Assembly (NCBI GenBank): GCA_029747015.1 | Contig: JAKOGI010000027.1 | Span: 1,476,001 to 1,540,000 of the forward strand | Source: Carnegiea gigantea | Taxonomy: Eukaryota > Streptophyta > Magnoliopsida > Caryophyllales > Cactaceae | Length of the DNA stretch: 64,000 nt | Direction of reading: 5' to 3' | Shown: piece by piece, positions 37,501 to 49,259 of the stretch | How the letters are laid out: each line of letters opens with the position of its first letter | Numbering within the stretch: position 1 is the first letter of the stretch | The notes under the pieces: generated by a model | Databases searched by the model: none | Told to the model about the DNA's origin: nothing | Seen by the model: the letters and a program-made list of their open reading frames with translations, nothing else | Position numbers and translations under genes: made by a program

Positions 37501-40500
37501 TGCCATGACTAGTTTTACACCTACTGAGCCTACAAAAACACTCTGGTATCCAGGCTCTGCTGTGGCATCCCACATAACTCCTGACGAAGGTATACGATCT
37601 TCTAAAACTCCTTACTCAGGTTCTGCTTAGGTTGAAGTTGGTAATGGTTAATTTTGTCCTTCATGTCCCTTAACTCAAACATAATCTTCTTTCTGTGCAT
37701 TGTTTGTGTCGTAAAGAACAATTGTCATGTTCAATTTTCTGATTCTGGTTTTTGTGTCAAGGACAACACCACAAGTGATGTCCTTCTACAAGGGCCTAGT
37801 CATCCTACCGATACTGTTGATCCTGTTAACCTTAGGCGTCTCCATGAGCATGTTCCTGCATTGGCTGTCTTGCATGATTCTGGTGACGTTTGGCATCGAA
37901 GACTTGGTCACTGTGGGACATGAGTTTTAGATACTCTTAGGAAGAATAAAACTATTTCTGCTACTATTTTTTTAGATAGTTGTGTTACTTGTCGTCTTGC
38001 TAAATCTCAACGATTACCTTTTACTTTGGTTGATCATTGTTCTACAACACCATTACATATTATACATTCCGAAGTTTGGGAAGCTCCACGTGATTCTATC
38101 AAATTTTTTCGATATTATATAATCTTTGTGGATGATTTTTCACGCTTCACTTGGTTGTATCCTATGAAACGAAAAATAGAAGTTCTATCCATTTTTGTTT
38201 AGTTTCAAAAATTGGTTGAGAATCATTTTGATCAGAAAATAAAAATATTTCAATGTGATGGTGGACTGGAATTTGATAATATTTCTCTTAAGAATCATTG
38301 TTTGGCATCTGGTATTCTTTTTCAAAAATTCTGTCTTGAAACTCAGGCACAGAACGGTGTCGCTGAACGTAAGCATAATCATATCTTGGAGATGGTTTAG
38401 GACTTTCTTGATTCAATCTCTTATTCCTTCTACCTATTGGGTAGAAGCAGCTTTTGCTATTGTGTTTACTATTAACCAGTTACCTACACCTGTTCTTGGT
38501 GACACATCTCCTTTCGAAAAGTTGTTTAAGCGTTTTCCTGACTAAACTTTTTTACGGACATTGGATTGTGCTTGTTTTCCTAACATTTCATCATTTTCAT
38601 CCAACAAATTACAAACCCGGTCCATTAATTGTGTTTTCCTGGGATATGCCCATCAATATAAAGGCGACCGTTGTTATGATCCTACCACTAGAAACATTTA
38701 CATCCATTGACACGTGCGCTTTCATGAAAATGTTTTTCGCTTCCAACAGTTATCTTCTTCTCGTGTTCATCCATTGCCGCACACCAATTATCTTACTAAT
38801 GACATTCTCTCTCTTACGAATGTTGATTCCTCGGTACATTTGTTGCCGTCTTATGCAGCACCATCATTGTCCTCTCTCCCAGTGAGCGTGTCCAGTCAGT
38901 GTACCTCTCCAATCACGACTCCCTCACCCGGTTTGTCCTCTCCACTGCCCCATGTGCCCCCCTCCCCTTCTCGGTCTGCTTCTTTGGTGTCCCCTCTCAC
39001 GGTCGCTTCAGTGCAGGCATCTCCTATGGTCTCTCCCTCTCTTGTTCCTATAGTGCCCCATATCCCTTCTCCTTCTCCCATTGTGTCTTGCCCGGTTATT
39101 GACTTGCCTAGTTCTAGTGTGTCTGCTACTAATATTCATCCCATGCAAACTAGGTCCAAGTCTAGCATTTCAAAGCCTAAACACATCCTATCTCTTGCGA
39201 CTGGGTCTTCTTAGTCTGAACCCTCTTTATTTAAGGAAGCTATGTGTCATCCCAAGTGGGAAGCGACTATGTCTGATGAGCTTGATACTTTGATTTCTAA
39301 TAATACCTGGGATTCTGGGAACTTGTTCCACGTACAGATGCTCAAAATCTAGGGGCCAATAAGTGGGTTTTTAGGAGAAAACACAATTTGGATGGGTCAT
39401 TGGAACGTTACAAAGCAAGGTTGATTGCTGCAAGAAATCATCAGCACGTAGGTATTGACTATCATGACACCTTTGCTCCTGTTGTTCGTCCTGCCACTAT
39501 TCACCTTGTTCTCTCTCTTGCTGTCACTCATAAATGGCCTATTCATCAACTTGATGTTAAAAATGCCTTTCTTCATGGCATTTTGACTGAAATAGTTTAC
39601 ATGAGACAACCTCCTGGTTTCACTGATCCTTACTTTCCGTCTCACGCGTGCCTACTCAAAAAGGCTATCTATGGCTTTAAACAAGCCCCACGTGCTTGGT
39701 TTCATCGCTTTAGTAGTTTTTTGCTCACATATGGATTCTCTTGTAGCTAGTCGGATCCCTCCATGTTTACTTTTCAAAACGTATCTCACATTCTTATCTT
39801 CTTCTCTATGTTGACGACATCATTCTGGTTGGTAATTCTGTGTCTCTTCTTTTCTTCTTTATCTCCACACTTTCTAAGCACTTTGCTATGAAAGACTTGG
39901 GAGATCTTCACCATTTTTTGGGAGTACAGGTCATTCGTTCCTCTTCGGGTTTGTCTTTGTCTCAACACAAATACATATCTAACCTTCTTCTCAAATTTCA
40001 TCTCCATACATGCAAACCTGTTCGCACTCCTATCGTTGCTAGGACCACTCTCACCCTCTCAGACGGTGAGTTACTTACAGATCCCACAGAGTACCGTAGC
40101 ATGATAGGTGCGTTGCAATACTTAACCATGACTCATCCTGACATTGCATATGCAGTTCATGTAGTTTCTCAGTTTATGCATGCCCCCCGTACTACTCATT
40201 TTTTGCTGTAAAGCACATTTTCAGATATTTACAGGGTACCTTAACTGATGGACTACACATTCGACCTGCTGCATCTCTTTCTCTTCTTGTTGCGTATTCT
40301 GATACGGATTGGGCCGGCTGTAAGGATACATGTCGTTCCACTACAGGTTATGCTGTTTTCTTTGGACCCAATCTTATTGCTTGGCATTCTAAGAAACAAC
40401 CCACGGTGTCCAAATAATCTACTAAAGCTAAGTACAGAGCTATCGCCTACACCGTTGCTGAAACCATTTGGATTCGGAAGCTGCTTGCTAACATTGGGAT

Positions 40501-40700
40501 TATGCTTTCTACTCCGACTCGTGTGATGTGTGACAACATTAGTGCCACATATCTCACTGCTAATCCCAGTCATCATGATCGCTCCAAACATATTGCTGTG
40601 GACCATCACTTTGTTCGTGAGGTGTTGCTGATGGTGGTGTTGTAGTGCGCTATGTTCCCACTCAGTTCCAATTAGCTGATATTTTTACCAAAGAGTTGTC
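37501..40700 (+). pseudogene. Copia pol pseudogene (protease, integrase, RT, RNase H)
   Basis: The protease region near 37550 reads WYPGSAVASHITPD: the catalytic Asp of the usual D-S-G motif is Gly. The pre-integrase motif DVWHRRLGH is near 37885. In the integrase core (38050-38400) the usual first Asp appears as Glu in HIIHSEVW, while CDGGLEFDN and GVAERKH are kept. RT (39388-39750) has YKARLIAARNHQH and LDVKNAFLHG; the YVDD box near 39809 lies in another frame after a stop at 39748-39750. RNase H spans about 40270-40650. Multiple stops and frameshifts occur; it is dead. Confidence 0.85.
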
Positions 40701-40768
40701 GTCTAGTCAGTTTTCATTTTTAAAGTCCAATCTGTCCATTCGTTCCTCTCTTGTACAGATTGAGGGGA

Positions 40769-40874
40769 TGTAATAGCAGATATGAACTTTCTTGTGAATT
40801 GACCGTATATTCGTTTCTATATAATGAGCGCCTGGCTATCGGATTAGGTGAGCGGAAACACATTCAAAATCTCA
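40769..40874 (+). repeat. 3' LTR of the copia element
   Basis: 106 bp, starts TGTAATAGC and ends AAAATCTCA, preceded by the purine run TGAGGGGA. It is nearly identical to the 5' LTR over its last 80 bases. Confidence 0.85.
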
Positions 40875-41351
40875 TAAATGGTTTGTAATTGAGAGCATTA
40901 TCGAGAGGGTTGTAATTGTAAGGTTGTTTCCTCTAAGATTTTTCTATCAATGTGGCTGGAATGACCCTGGACTTTATACATGCCGATATTTGCTTGGTTG
41001 TGCTAAATTAATGCTCAAGCCTACGCCAAGTTAAGTGTTTCATCTAGGTTGAGTTTGGCTTTGGGTGGGATCAAGTTGATCCGGTTTGGTTTCGGATATC
41101 ATCATTCATCATAATCATGCATCATGTTGATATTGGTCAGACTAATGTTGGATTACTCTGGTTTGGGTTGCTCCAGATCAGAATTTGACCAAAATCAGGT
41201 TGTTCAGTTCTAGGTTTGTGTCGAGGCTCGTTTTGAGTTGGATAATCAGGTACAATTCCACGAGTCAGTGTGGTTGGTCTAATCAAGACACCCCTTGCAG
41301 TAATTTAGCCATAATCTAATTACTATTCTTAATTCTCTTATATCCCTCCAT
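40875..41351. other. Spacer after the copia element, no gene seen
   Basis: Repeated GGTTTGG/GTTGG-rich wording but no clear transposon end or coding frame. Confidence 0.35.
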
Positions 41352-41561
41352 GTGGAAGGTGAAGCCAGTTCTGAACAGATTGAAAAATTCCCTTGTTGCG
41401 CTTGGAGCATCCTTGTTTATATGTGTTGGAACCACAAGGAACCATGGAAATCATACAGTGAAGCCGGAGATCGTGTTATACCTGGAGTTTACAATGTTGA
41501 CTCTGCCAGGTCATTTGAGTCTAATGCATTTCACGGTGAACCTGGTCTTGTCCCTAAGTAG
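41352..41561 (+). CDS. Orphan ORF, 69 aa, possibly a terminal exon
   Basis: The frame runs from an ATG at 41352 to a TAG and reads, in part, CCAWSILVYMCWNHKEPWKS and then VIPGVYNVDSARSF. The composition is protein-like (Trp and Cys, no low complexity). The sequence after the stop, with AATTGGGCTACATAGG and further AT-rich text, resembles a 3' UTR. I do not recognise a family. It could be the last exon of a gene whose earlier exons lie before the copia insertion (34.9-35.7 kb), or a gene fragment. There is a second, overlapping ORF of 94 codons in another frame (41350-41634), so the frame is not certain. Confidence 0.3.
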   Translation: MEGEASSEQIEKFPCCAWSILVYMCWNHKEPWKSYSEAGDRVIPGVYNVDSARSFESNAFHGEPGLVPK

Positions 41562-41639
41562 CAGCAACCCTGCAAATTACATCAAATTCTCTAGTGTAGT
41601 TGCTGTATATGTGTCTGTAAATGTTTGTGCATGAATTGG

Positions 41640-43380
41640 GCTACATAGGAAATTAATATAAGTGTATGCATGTTAAAAATTCAGAATTTGGTTTCTGGGT
41701 TGCTGGTTGTTTTTCTATTCTGACAAACAAACAGGACTTTTGGAAGCAACCGTGGTCTCAAATCCTAGTGGACTAAGTTTATGATGTTGCTCGGATGCAT
41801 TCATCTTTGACATCAGTTTTGCACTCAAGAATTTGGTTCAGTAAGGTTATGGAAGGTACCCTTGGACAATTATCAGTGTTTGGATTGTGAGATATATCTT
41901 GTGATTTGCTTCTGTTCAGTCACTTCTGTGCTTTTTTTTGGTTAGTCCGCTTTTACGAGCATTCATAGGTGTCAGTTGGTTGAGTTGATATATAGTCTTC
42001 TTCTTTCCTCTTTTTAAAGTAATGTACCCTTTGATTAAATCTATATAAATATATTAACACAAAACCAACTATCTTCTTCAATTGTTACATGCTATGTCAC
42101 ATAATTTGCCTTTAAAAAAAAAAATTCATTCATGTTACTAGGAGAGTCTTTAAATATTAATTTACAATAGGTCTTATATTTGATTACCCCTTTTCTTCTT
42201 ATATTATAATTATATCATCCTTCGTACTCATCTAGATCCCAAGAAAATCTCTATAATATTATTATTGTTGACTTCTAATTTTACCCCCCCAAAAAAAACA
42301 TAATAGAAGATTCTGATTTGCAATAATACCAAAAATTTGGCAACAGTTGATAATAACAAAATTATTAATAATTATTTAGATAATGAAACGTTCTAATTTT
42401 CAAAATTATACATAACATTAAGTTCAAACCATATGATATTTATATTTTTTTCGTAACAATTATGCTTTCGGTTTTAAAAATAATTACAACCACTAATAAA
42501 GAATCGATTGCTATAATAGTTAGAAAGCAAGATATTACACTAATGGTTTATGTATCATAATGAGAATTATCAACATTTTCAATTAAAGAACTTGAAGACT
42601 TAATTTAAAATAAAAATAATTATTTATATAAATCCCATGCATTGCATATGTACTTAATGCTAGTTTGGCTACAAAATTTTATTACCGTATGTTAATAAGA
42701 TTTGCAAGTTTATTTTCTAATAAGATTATTTTGTAAGACACATATGTATTTGTAGCGCTTTCATATTGTAGATTAATAAAGTTTGAATAAATTATTCGTG
42801 AAGATTTGTCAAAGTGAACATACCTTTTGGCACAAATCAAAGATGGTGTAAGTCCATAATATTGGAGTTGTTGACGTTTAAATGACTTCAGTAGTTTAAT
42901 AAAGTATGCCTAAGATAAAGAGAGTTTACGAACTGGTAAGTAAGGGTAATGCATAAAGAAACCAAACTCTTGTTAATCATCACAAACATCTACTCTTTAC
43001 GTGACATCAGACAGAAACAATGTCTTTTATATATCTAATTTCATTATCATTTTAAGGTGGCTAAATTAGAAAAGTTGAAAACTTTATCAAGGCAAACTTA
43101 AAAATCCAAGAACTTATTCTCCCTCAACATCATATGCAAGTTTCATAGAAACTTAGAAAGAGTAGTGACTTAATCATCTCTTCAAAGACCTACATCCACT
43201 GATATTCCTGAAAAGAAAGAAAAAGACAGAACAACCAAGAATCTCAAAACCTGGATGAACCAAGGCAAGCACGCACAAACCCAGATTCTGAGATGATAAA
43301 ACCTAACAACAAATTGTGTCCTTTTCAAAATGATGTCGATTTTTGAAAGAAATTAATTTGCTCCACCATTTTAATCACTC
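41640..43380. other. AT-rich spacer, no gene seen
   Basis: Strongly AT-rich from about 42000. No coding region or recognisable transposon ends. Confidence 0.45.
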
Positions 43381-44815
43381 ATGAACTTTTTTTTTCTCTT
43401 CTCTGCAGTCAACCACGCATTTGACCCTCATCCCATTTTTTTCTTATTTTTTATGTTTTTATGTTTTTCTTTTTTATTTCTAATTTCTTATTTTCTTATT
43501 TTCTTATTTTATTATTTTATTTTTTATTTTTTTGAATTTTCTGTAACTTTTGTGTGGAATAAAAATAAAAAGATAAAAAATTAATAAATGAATATAAAAA
43601 ATTAAAAACAAACAAAAATAAAAAAACTGAAAAATATAAAATGAAATATAAAAATTAAAAACAAAAAATTAAGAATAACAAATAAAAAATAAGAAATAAG
43701 AAATAAAGAAATAAAAAAAGAAGAAAATAAGAAATAAGAAATAGAGATTAAAAACTAAAAAATTAAAATTAAAATGTAAAAAAAAAAAGAAAAATAAAAA
43801 TAAAAACGTAAAACATAAAAACAAAAAACAGAAAAAATGAAAAATAAAAAATAAAAAATAAAAACATGAATAAAAAATAAAAAATAACCAATAAAACATA
43901 AAAAAATAAACAATAAGAAATAAGAAATAAAAAAATAAAAACTTAAAAAACATAAAATCATAGGAAATTAATAAATAAAAAATAAAAATAAAGAACTAAA
44001 AAAAATCAATAGTACAAAGTAAAAAATAAAAAATAAGAAATAAAAATAAAATTTAAAAATCAAAAAATTAAAAATCAAAAATCAAAAATCAAAAATCAAA
44101 AAATAAAAAATAAAAAATAAAACATACAACATAAAAAATAAGAAATAAAAAATAAAATTTAAAAATTTAAAAATAAGAAATTAAAAATCAAAAATCAAAA
44201 AATAAAAATAAAAAAATATAAACATAAAAAATAAAAAAATAAAAATAAAAAATAAAAAAGTAAAAATTAGAAAATAAAAAATAAAAATAGAAAAATAAAA
44301 AATAAAACATAAAACATAAAACATAAAAAATTAAAAATAAATGAAAAATTAAAGATAGAAAATAAAAAATAAAAAATAAAAACATAAAAAAATACAAAAT
44401 AAAAATTAAGAAGTAAAAAATAAAAAATGAAAAATAAAAAAAAGAAATTAAAAAATAAAAAATAAAAAATAAAAAATAAAAAAAGAAAAAATAACAAGAA
44501 AAAGAAAAAATGAAAAAGAAAAAGAAAAAATAAAAATAAAAAGTAGAACAAATAAAAATAAAAATAAAAATAAAAAATAAAAACAAAAAAAAAATAAAAA
44601 ATAAAAAATTACAAAATAAGAAACTACAAAATAAAAAAATAAAAATAAGAAATAAGAAATAAGAAAATAAAAAATAAAAAAAATTAAACATAAAAAATAA
44701 AAAAATTAAAAATTAAAAATAAAAAAGTAAAAATTACAAAAACAACAAATTAAAAATATAAAAATAAAAACTAAAAAATGAAAACTAAAAAAAAAAAGAT
44801 AAAAAAGAATAAACA
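43381..44815. repeat. T-rich then A-rich AAAAT-type simple-sequence block, 1.4 kb
   Basis: Bases 43381-43550 on the plus strand are TTTTTAT/TTTTCTT-rich. From 43557 to 44815 the sequence switches to nearly pure AAAAAT, AAAAATA and AAGAAAT units with almost no C or G. The two parts are mutually complementary, so the left ~170 bases can pair with many registers of the right block. The long Phe/Leu/Tyr ORFs on the minus strand are artefacts of this composition. Confidence 0.9.
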
Positions 44816-44877
44816 AAAATTTCACAAAATTACGATAATTTCATAAATTATCACACATTAATTACATTCTCATTATT

Positions 44878-45022
44878 TTAACCTACTTCAACCCACCCCA
44901 TAAAAAATATACCAGCTTCAACCCACTTCAGCCAACATCAACCCACTTCAACCTACTTCAACCTATTTCAACCCACCTCAAAAAAAAAAATATCAACTTC
45001 AACCTACTTCAACTTACTTCAC
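44878..45022. repeat. Minisatellite, unit about CTTCAACCYA
   Basis: CTTCAACCCAC, CTTCAACCTA and close variants recur about ten times, broken once by an A-run. It lies directly beside the AAAAT block. Confidence 0.85.
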
Positions 45023-45255
45023 CCTTTTACCCATCCAATTTACCCATGAAAAGAACAGAGCCTAAATCTCATCTATCCAATCCTCAGAATCCCCACTGCC
45101 CATCAAAAGATCAACGGCCCTATAAACTCCCTATAATACTCTTGATTACACATGATTCGACTAAATCTGACAAAACTGACCCGAAACTCGAAATTCGAAC
45201 CAAAAGACCTGGCCACATATCCGACTGACATCTGAAATGGGTCCATCCGAAAATG

Positions 45256-45296
45256 AACCCGAGACCCGAACCCGAACCCGAACCCGAACCCTATCC
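45256..45296. repeat. (ACCCGA)n hexanucleotide repeat
   Basis: GAACCCGA units are repeated head to tail about five times. The same hexamer, as CGGGTT/TCGGGT, is used in the hAT element at 50.4 kb, so this may be an eroded hAT end. Confidence 0.7.
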
Positions 45297-45539
45297 AACT
45301 CGATATTTTCTGCAAAGTTACTTATTTCTACATGACAAATATATTGGATCAAAAATCTGTTAATCTAAAATCAACCGAACTAAAATCCACTCGATCTAAA
45401 CTGAATCGACTCGAAATATTACTTAATCTAAAATATGACACAATCTAAACTTAAACGTAACCTGTGTCCGAACTAAATGAGCGATTCGAGTATGCGACTT
45501 TCTAGAACAAGACCAATAATCAAATACTCTCGTAAATGT

Positions 45540-46060
45540 ACGTGGGACCCAATTAAGCAGAGGAGAGAGAAAGAGGTTCATGCACCTTTGCATGTTTCTG
45601 TCTTCCCAATTCGATTCTCTTCCCAATGAAGAAACCCACCAAAATTTTTAATCTTTTTCCTTTTTCTTTGGCTTTCTCTTTGAGGATAATCATAAAAGGC
45701 TGCCACTGTGGTTCTGGGCTGGGGTTGTTGCAAAATGAGATGCACAAAATCAGGGGGAGAGAAATCCATAGTTGTGGACTTTTATTGCTCCATCTCCTCT
45801 TTTCCAGATTGCCTATCAGCCTGGTAATTTCTTCCTTAACCTGCATTTTCAGTTCAATTTGCTAGCTGGGATTTTGTTTTTGTTCAATTTATTTAGGTGG
45901 GTTTTGTTGGGAAAGGTGGTAACTTTTGGATTCAATGACCTGAATCTTTCCTGGGTAAGTTTGATTTCAAGAATTTGTTCTCTGAAATTGGAAGCTCGAG
46001 CTGGTAGATGTGGTGTGTCGATGGCGTCGTTTTCTCTTTCCTGAAGGCCTATAGTTGGGT
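45540..46060 (+). other. Leader-like sequence, possible non-coding first exon
   Basis: The stretch has CT-rich, UTR-like sequence with a possible donor (CAGCCTG followed by GTAATTTC near 45822). It could be a first exon of the RTE1-like gene 6 kb downstream, which has an acceptor-like TGTCCAG near 51827. This is a guess; no transcript evidence is available. Confidence 0.2.
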
Positions 46061-48869
46061 GTCCAATGAGCACCCAATTGAATATTGCAAGATTTTGTGT
46101 TATTTTGTCTCTTTATTTATAGTATTTTGTTTGCTTATTTGTGCTCTTATCTGGCTGAATTCAAAGCCGGTGTTGGTGGCCTATTTTCTGGTCTACTGTA
46201 TTTCAATTGAACAATGAACCGCTGCCTTAGAAAAAAAAGATGCACAAAGTATACATATAAGATGCGCACAAAAATTCTAATTGAAACATTATAGTACCTT
46301 CACAAAAAGACTGTAAAATTAAGGTGTAGGGGTTGCATTGAAATGCATTTGTCTGGGCAGTATGGAGAAGGGAGTATCATAGTGGAAATCCCTCCTAGGG
46401 CGAGGGAGTCGTGTTCGGAGACTTGTAAGCAATTTGCAGTATAAAATGGTTGTGCGTTTTATATCAGCTTGATTACCTTGGAGATTATTTGAAAGTGTAA
46501 TCTTCTTTTCCTGGCTTACATGTCCTAACTTGTGTTGCTAAATGTTGGAAGCCGGTGAACAATAAGCTCTCAACCTATGGATATCTTTCCCTTTAGAACT
46601 TGCGGGGTCATACTCAATAGTCTTTCATAACATAGGCTACTTATTGATTATGAAGGAGGGAAGTTGCCTTATGGTACCTTATGCTGATGATGGGAATGTT
46701 GGAAGTTGCGTCATGAAGCTTGATTGGATCACACACCTGAGACCAACTTCCCTGGGTTCTTGGAGGTTTTTTCTATGACAAATTCCTAAGATCTTGATAT
46801 TTAACGAGCCTTTGTCCTGTACTTAATAAATGAGAAAAGTTCCTTAACTGCATTCCATCTCTTTCTGTAGTAATCCCTCTGCTAGGTATGCAAGGTGGCA
46901 ATGTCATATAAACATTAAAATGTACCTTTAGTCGAACTGTTGATGGTTCCACAAGAGCCAATAGCTAGAAAAGTTCCTCCGTCCTAGAAAGAAGTTATGG
47001 GTGGGCACATCTGCCATTTCTTTGACCATTTGAGATAATCTTTTTATATAAGAGGTGGCTTCAATGTAAGATCAATGGTTCTAGTTATTTATTTTGCTTA
47101 ATAAAGAGCATATTAGGTGAAATTCTCTTTGTATACATGTCATCCAAGATGCTGGTCCATGCAACGGGCTTCATATAATATTGGATATTGATCTTGAGCT
47201 TGGGCATGGGCACAACAAGATTTGGACTATTGCTTGATGTTGGATGCTTATGGGATAGATATTTTCGAAAATTGATGACTTAATTTTGCAAATGCCTTTA
47301 TTGACTATTGCTAAGTGTTGGGATCCTAGCTCACATATGGGTTATTCAATATATGAGATGGAAATTATGGGTTAAGAAAATTGAAATCTTCAAATAGAAA
47401 TGGTTTAAAAGGTATTTGAGCATCATATGAGATTCTGGAGCCAGAGGAGTAGAGCTACTCCTTTTGGGGACCTCAGAATGAAGGTTATTGCTTATTATGC
47501 AGCGTTTTTCGGATTTTCGGGGTAGCTTCAAATAGTAATTATACTCGTCATGACCATTTTGAGTGTTTTAGATGGTTTAGGACCATTCCATGTGCTCCAA
47601 AATGGATTTTGCACTAACTTGAATCCGTAATGCATTTTAAACATTTTTGAATTAATCTTCAAAATATAGAGGATGGTCGATGGTGCCAAGTGAAGCGATT
47701 CTGTTCATTAAAATCGTCTGATATACACATGATGTCTTATCATGTTTAGGTGCTGGAGTGGTTGGGGTCTTTCACCAAAATGAGACTTCAACATACGATT
47801 TTCTTAACTTCAGGAAAGATGCCAAGTGATTGTTGGTAATTATGTATTCCTTATCAAAAAAAAAAAGAAACTGTTGCCTCAAGATGTTTTGACTATTTTT
47901 GACAGTTAAAGAGCTATTCCATATCATTGCAATGTCTTTTTCTAGCAATTTGAGATCACAATTTAAAATTGACAAAATGATGCCAACAAAGCCATTGCAC
48001 ATAGTGAATATCGTTGTGAGGGTAGTTAGGACATTCAAAAAGGTTTCAGGTGATACAGTGCTGAGAGGCTGTAGGACTCATACGATTACTAAATGCTTAA
48101 GCAGTGTTTCAGGATCTGTTGCAAAATTCCTGGTAGCGATGAAAGATAACTGTATGCATCTTTCAAACGTTTTTGGTGTTTGTGATCACTCTAGTCATGG
48201 CAAAGTGTATTATACACCTATATTTTGCCACTTTTCCAATGTTTTAGAATCATGCCCCAAATCTACGAAATGTTGCCAAATGAGGGCATAGTCTTTGAAA
48301 TTGTTTAGAGAGAGATATAAAACATCTTAGGATGTTAATGCACAATAATGATTAGAGCCTTGTAGAAGAATCGAAAGGAAGGCTATTATATATGGGATTC
48401 AAAAATGTGGTCGTTCTATTATTGGAAAGGTTTTTAAGTTAAGCGAACTGTGTATTCACCCCAAGATAACTGGGATGTGTAACGCAGTTGCCACATTAGA
48501 GTGGTTTTTGCCATACTGCGACTAAAACTGCATTTTGTACACATGATCTTCCTGATGTTCAGAAATGTTGGAGCAATTGTCAAATTGTGTCTGTGTGCTC
48601 TTTTTGACCTCTCCAAATGATTTGGATGTTTTGACACCATTATTGATGATAGCGAGGTATTCTATACCAATGTATTGCTCATTTTTCGGTCGTTTGATAA
48701 TCATGTTTCAAAATCAATAAGATTTTTTGGCCATTTGATGTCATGTTTCAAAAATCAATAAGATGGTGCTAATGAAGCAATTGCACATTGAAAATTTGAA
48801 TTGCTAAATACCGTATTTAGCATGTTCTAAAAGCTTCAATAGTAGTGTTAGAAAAAAAGGCTTCATTTT
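46061..48869. other. Spacer with degenerate dispersed repeats
   Basis: No gene is seen. Phrases such as TGTTTTAGAATCATG, GGTGCCAAGTGAAGC / GATGCCAACAAAGCCATTGCAC / GGTGCTAATGAAGCAATTGCAC recur at about 47680, 47978 and 48764, and again near 49680, suggesting an old, irregular repeat family. A retroposon-like tail CCTTATCAAAAAAAAAAAG sits at about 47849-47868. Confidence 0.45.
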
Positions 48870-49259
48870 GCCCTGCTGTACCCGTGTCGGGCACGACACT
48901 TTGCGGATAGGACATGGATCCTTGTCAGACTGTTATCCAAACTCTAAAGCAGCAAGGGTGAAAAAAAATTAGGAAGATGTGATCTTTTTTTTCCTTCATT
49001 CATTATTATTTGGATGGATCTTTAATGTTCAACTGTTTGGCAAGTTGAAAACCTTGTAACTATTGAAATATTCTAAGAAGATTAACTTGAAATTGCAACT
49101 TCCATATGAAAAACTATGAATCCTCATATCCATGACCAAATTTTGGATGGTGTTCCCGTGTCCTAAAGTTAGAGCTATGACGAGTCGGACACTTGGATCC
49201 GTACCCTTGTCCACCCTGCACCCGTGTCCAACACCCCATATCGAAGTCCAGTAACATAG
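48870..49259 (-). mobile_element. Second, diverged copy of the 377-bp hAT-type MITE
   Basis: Read on the minus strand it begins CTATGTTACTGGACTTCG, then ATATGGGGTGTTGGACACGGG, and follows the 25648-26024 element block by block (TCCGACTCGTCA, AGGACACGGG, TATGAGGA, GTTGCAATTTCA, TGGACAAGG-like, GACACGGGTAC). The far end (near 48865) has lost the terminal repeat and no 8-bp duplication is visible. Confidence 0.75.

Larger units (their letters stand above)
35827..40874 (+). mobile_element. Ty1/copia LTR retrotransposon, 5.05 kb, inactive
   Basis: Two short LTRs (106 bp each, TG...CA) bound gag and pol in the order protease, integrase, reverse transcriptase, RNase H, which defines copia. A primer-binding site (TGGTATCAGAGCA) follows the 5' LTR after 2 bases, and a purine run (TGAGGGGA) precedes the 3' LTR. 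The LTRs differ by many substitutions, concentrated in the first 26 bases, so the insertion is not recent. The 5-bp flanks (AAGAA and TAAAT) do not match, so no TSD can be claimed. Every gene is interrupted. Confidence 0.9.

Noticed and set aside
35822..40879. Target-site duplication for the copia element
   Set aside because: The 5-bp flanks AAGAA and TAAAT differ, so no duplication can be claimed.
43669..44691. Phe/Leu/Tyr-rich minus-strand ORFs that look like membrane proteins
   Set aside because: They are translations of an AAAAT simple-sequence block; hydrophobicity comes from TTT/TTA codons only.
45256..45296. Telomere-like repeat
   Set aside because: The unit is ACCCGA, not the plant telomere CCCTAAA; more likely hAT-related simple repeat.
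45423..45846. Overlapping minus-strand ORFs of 60-97 codons near 45.5 kb
   Set aside because: They overlap each other in different frames, have no recognisable family, and lie in leader-like sequence.
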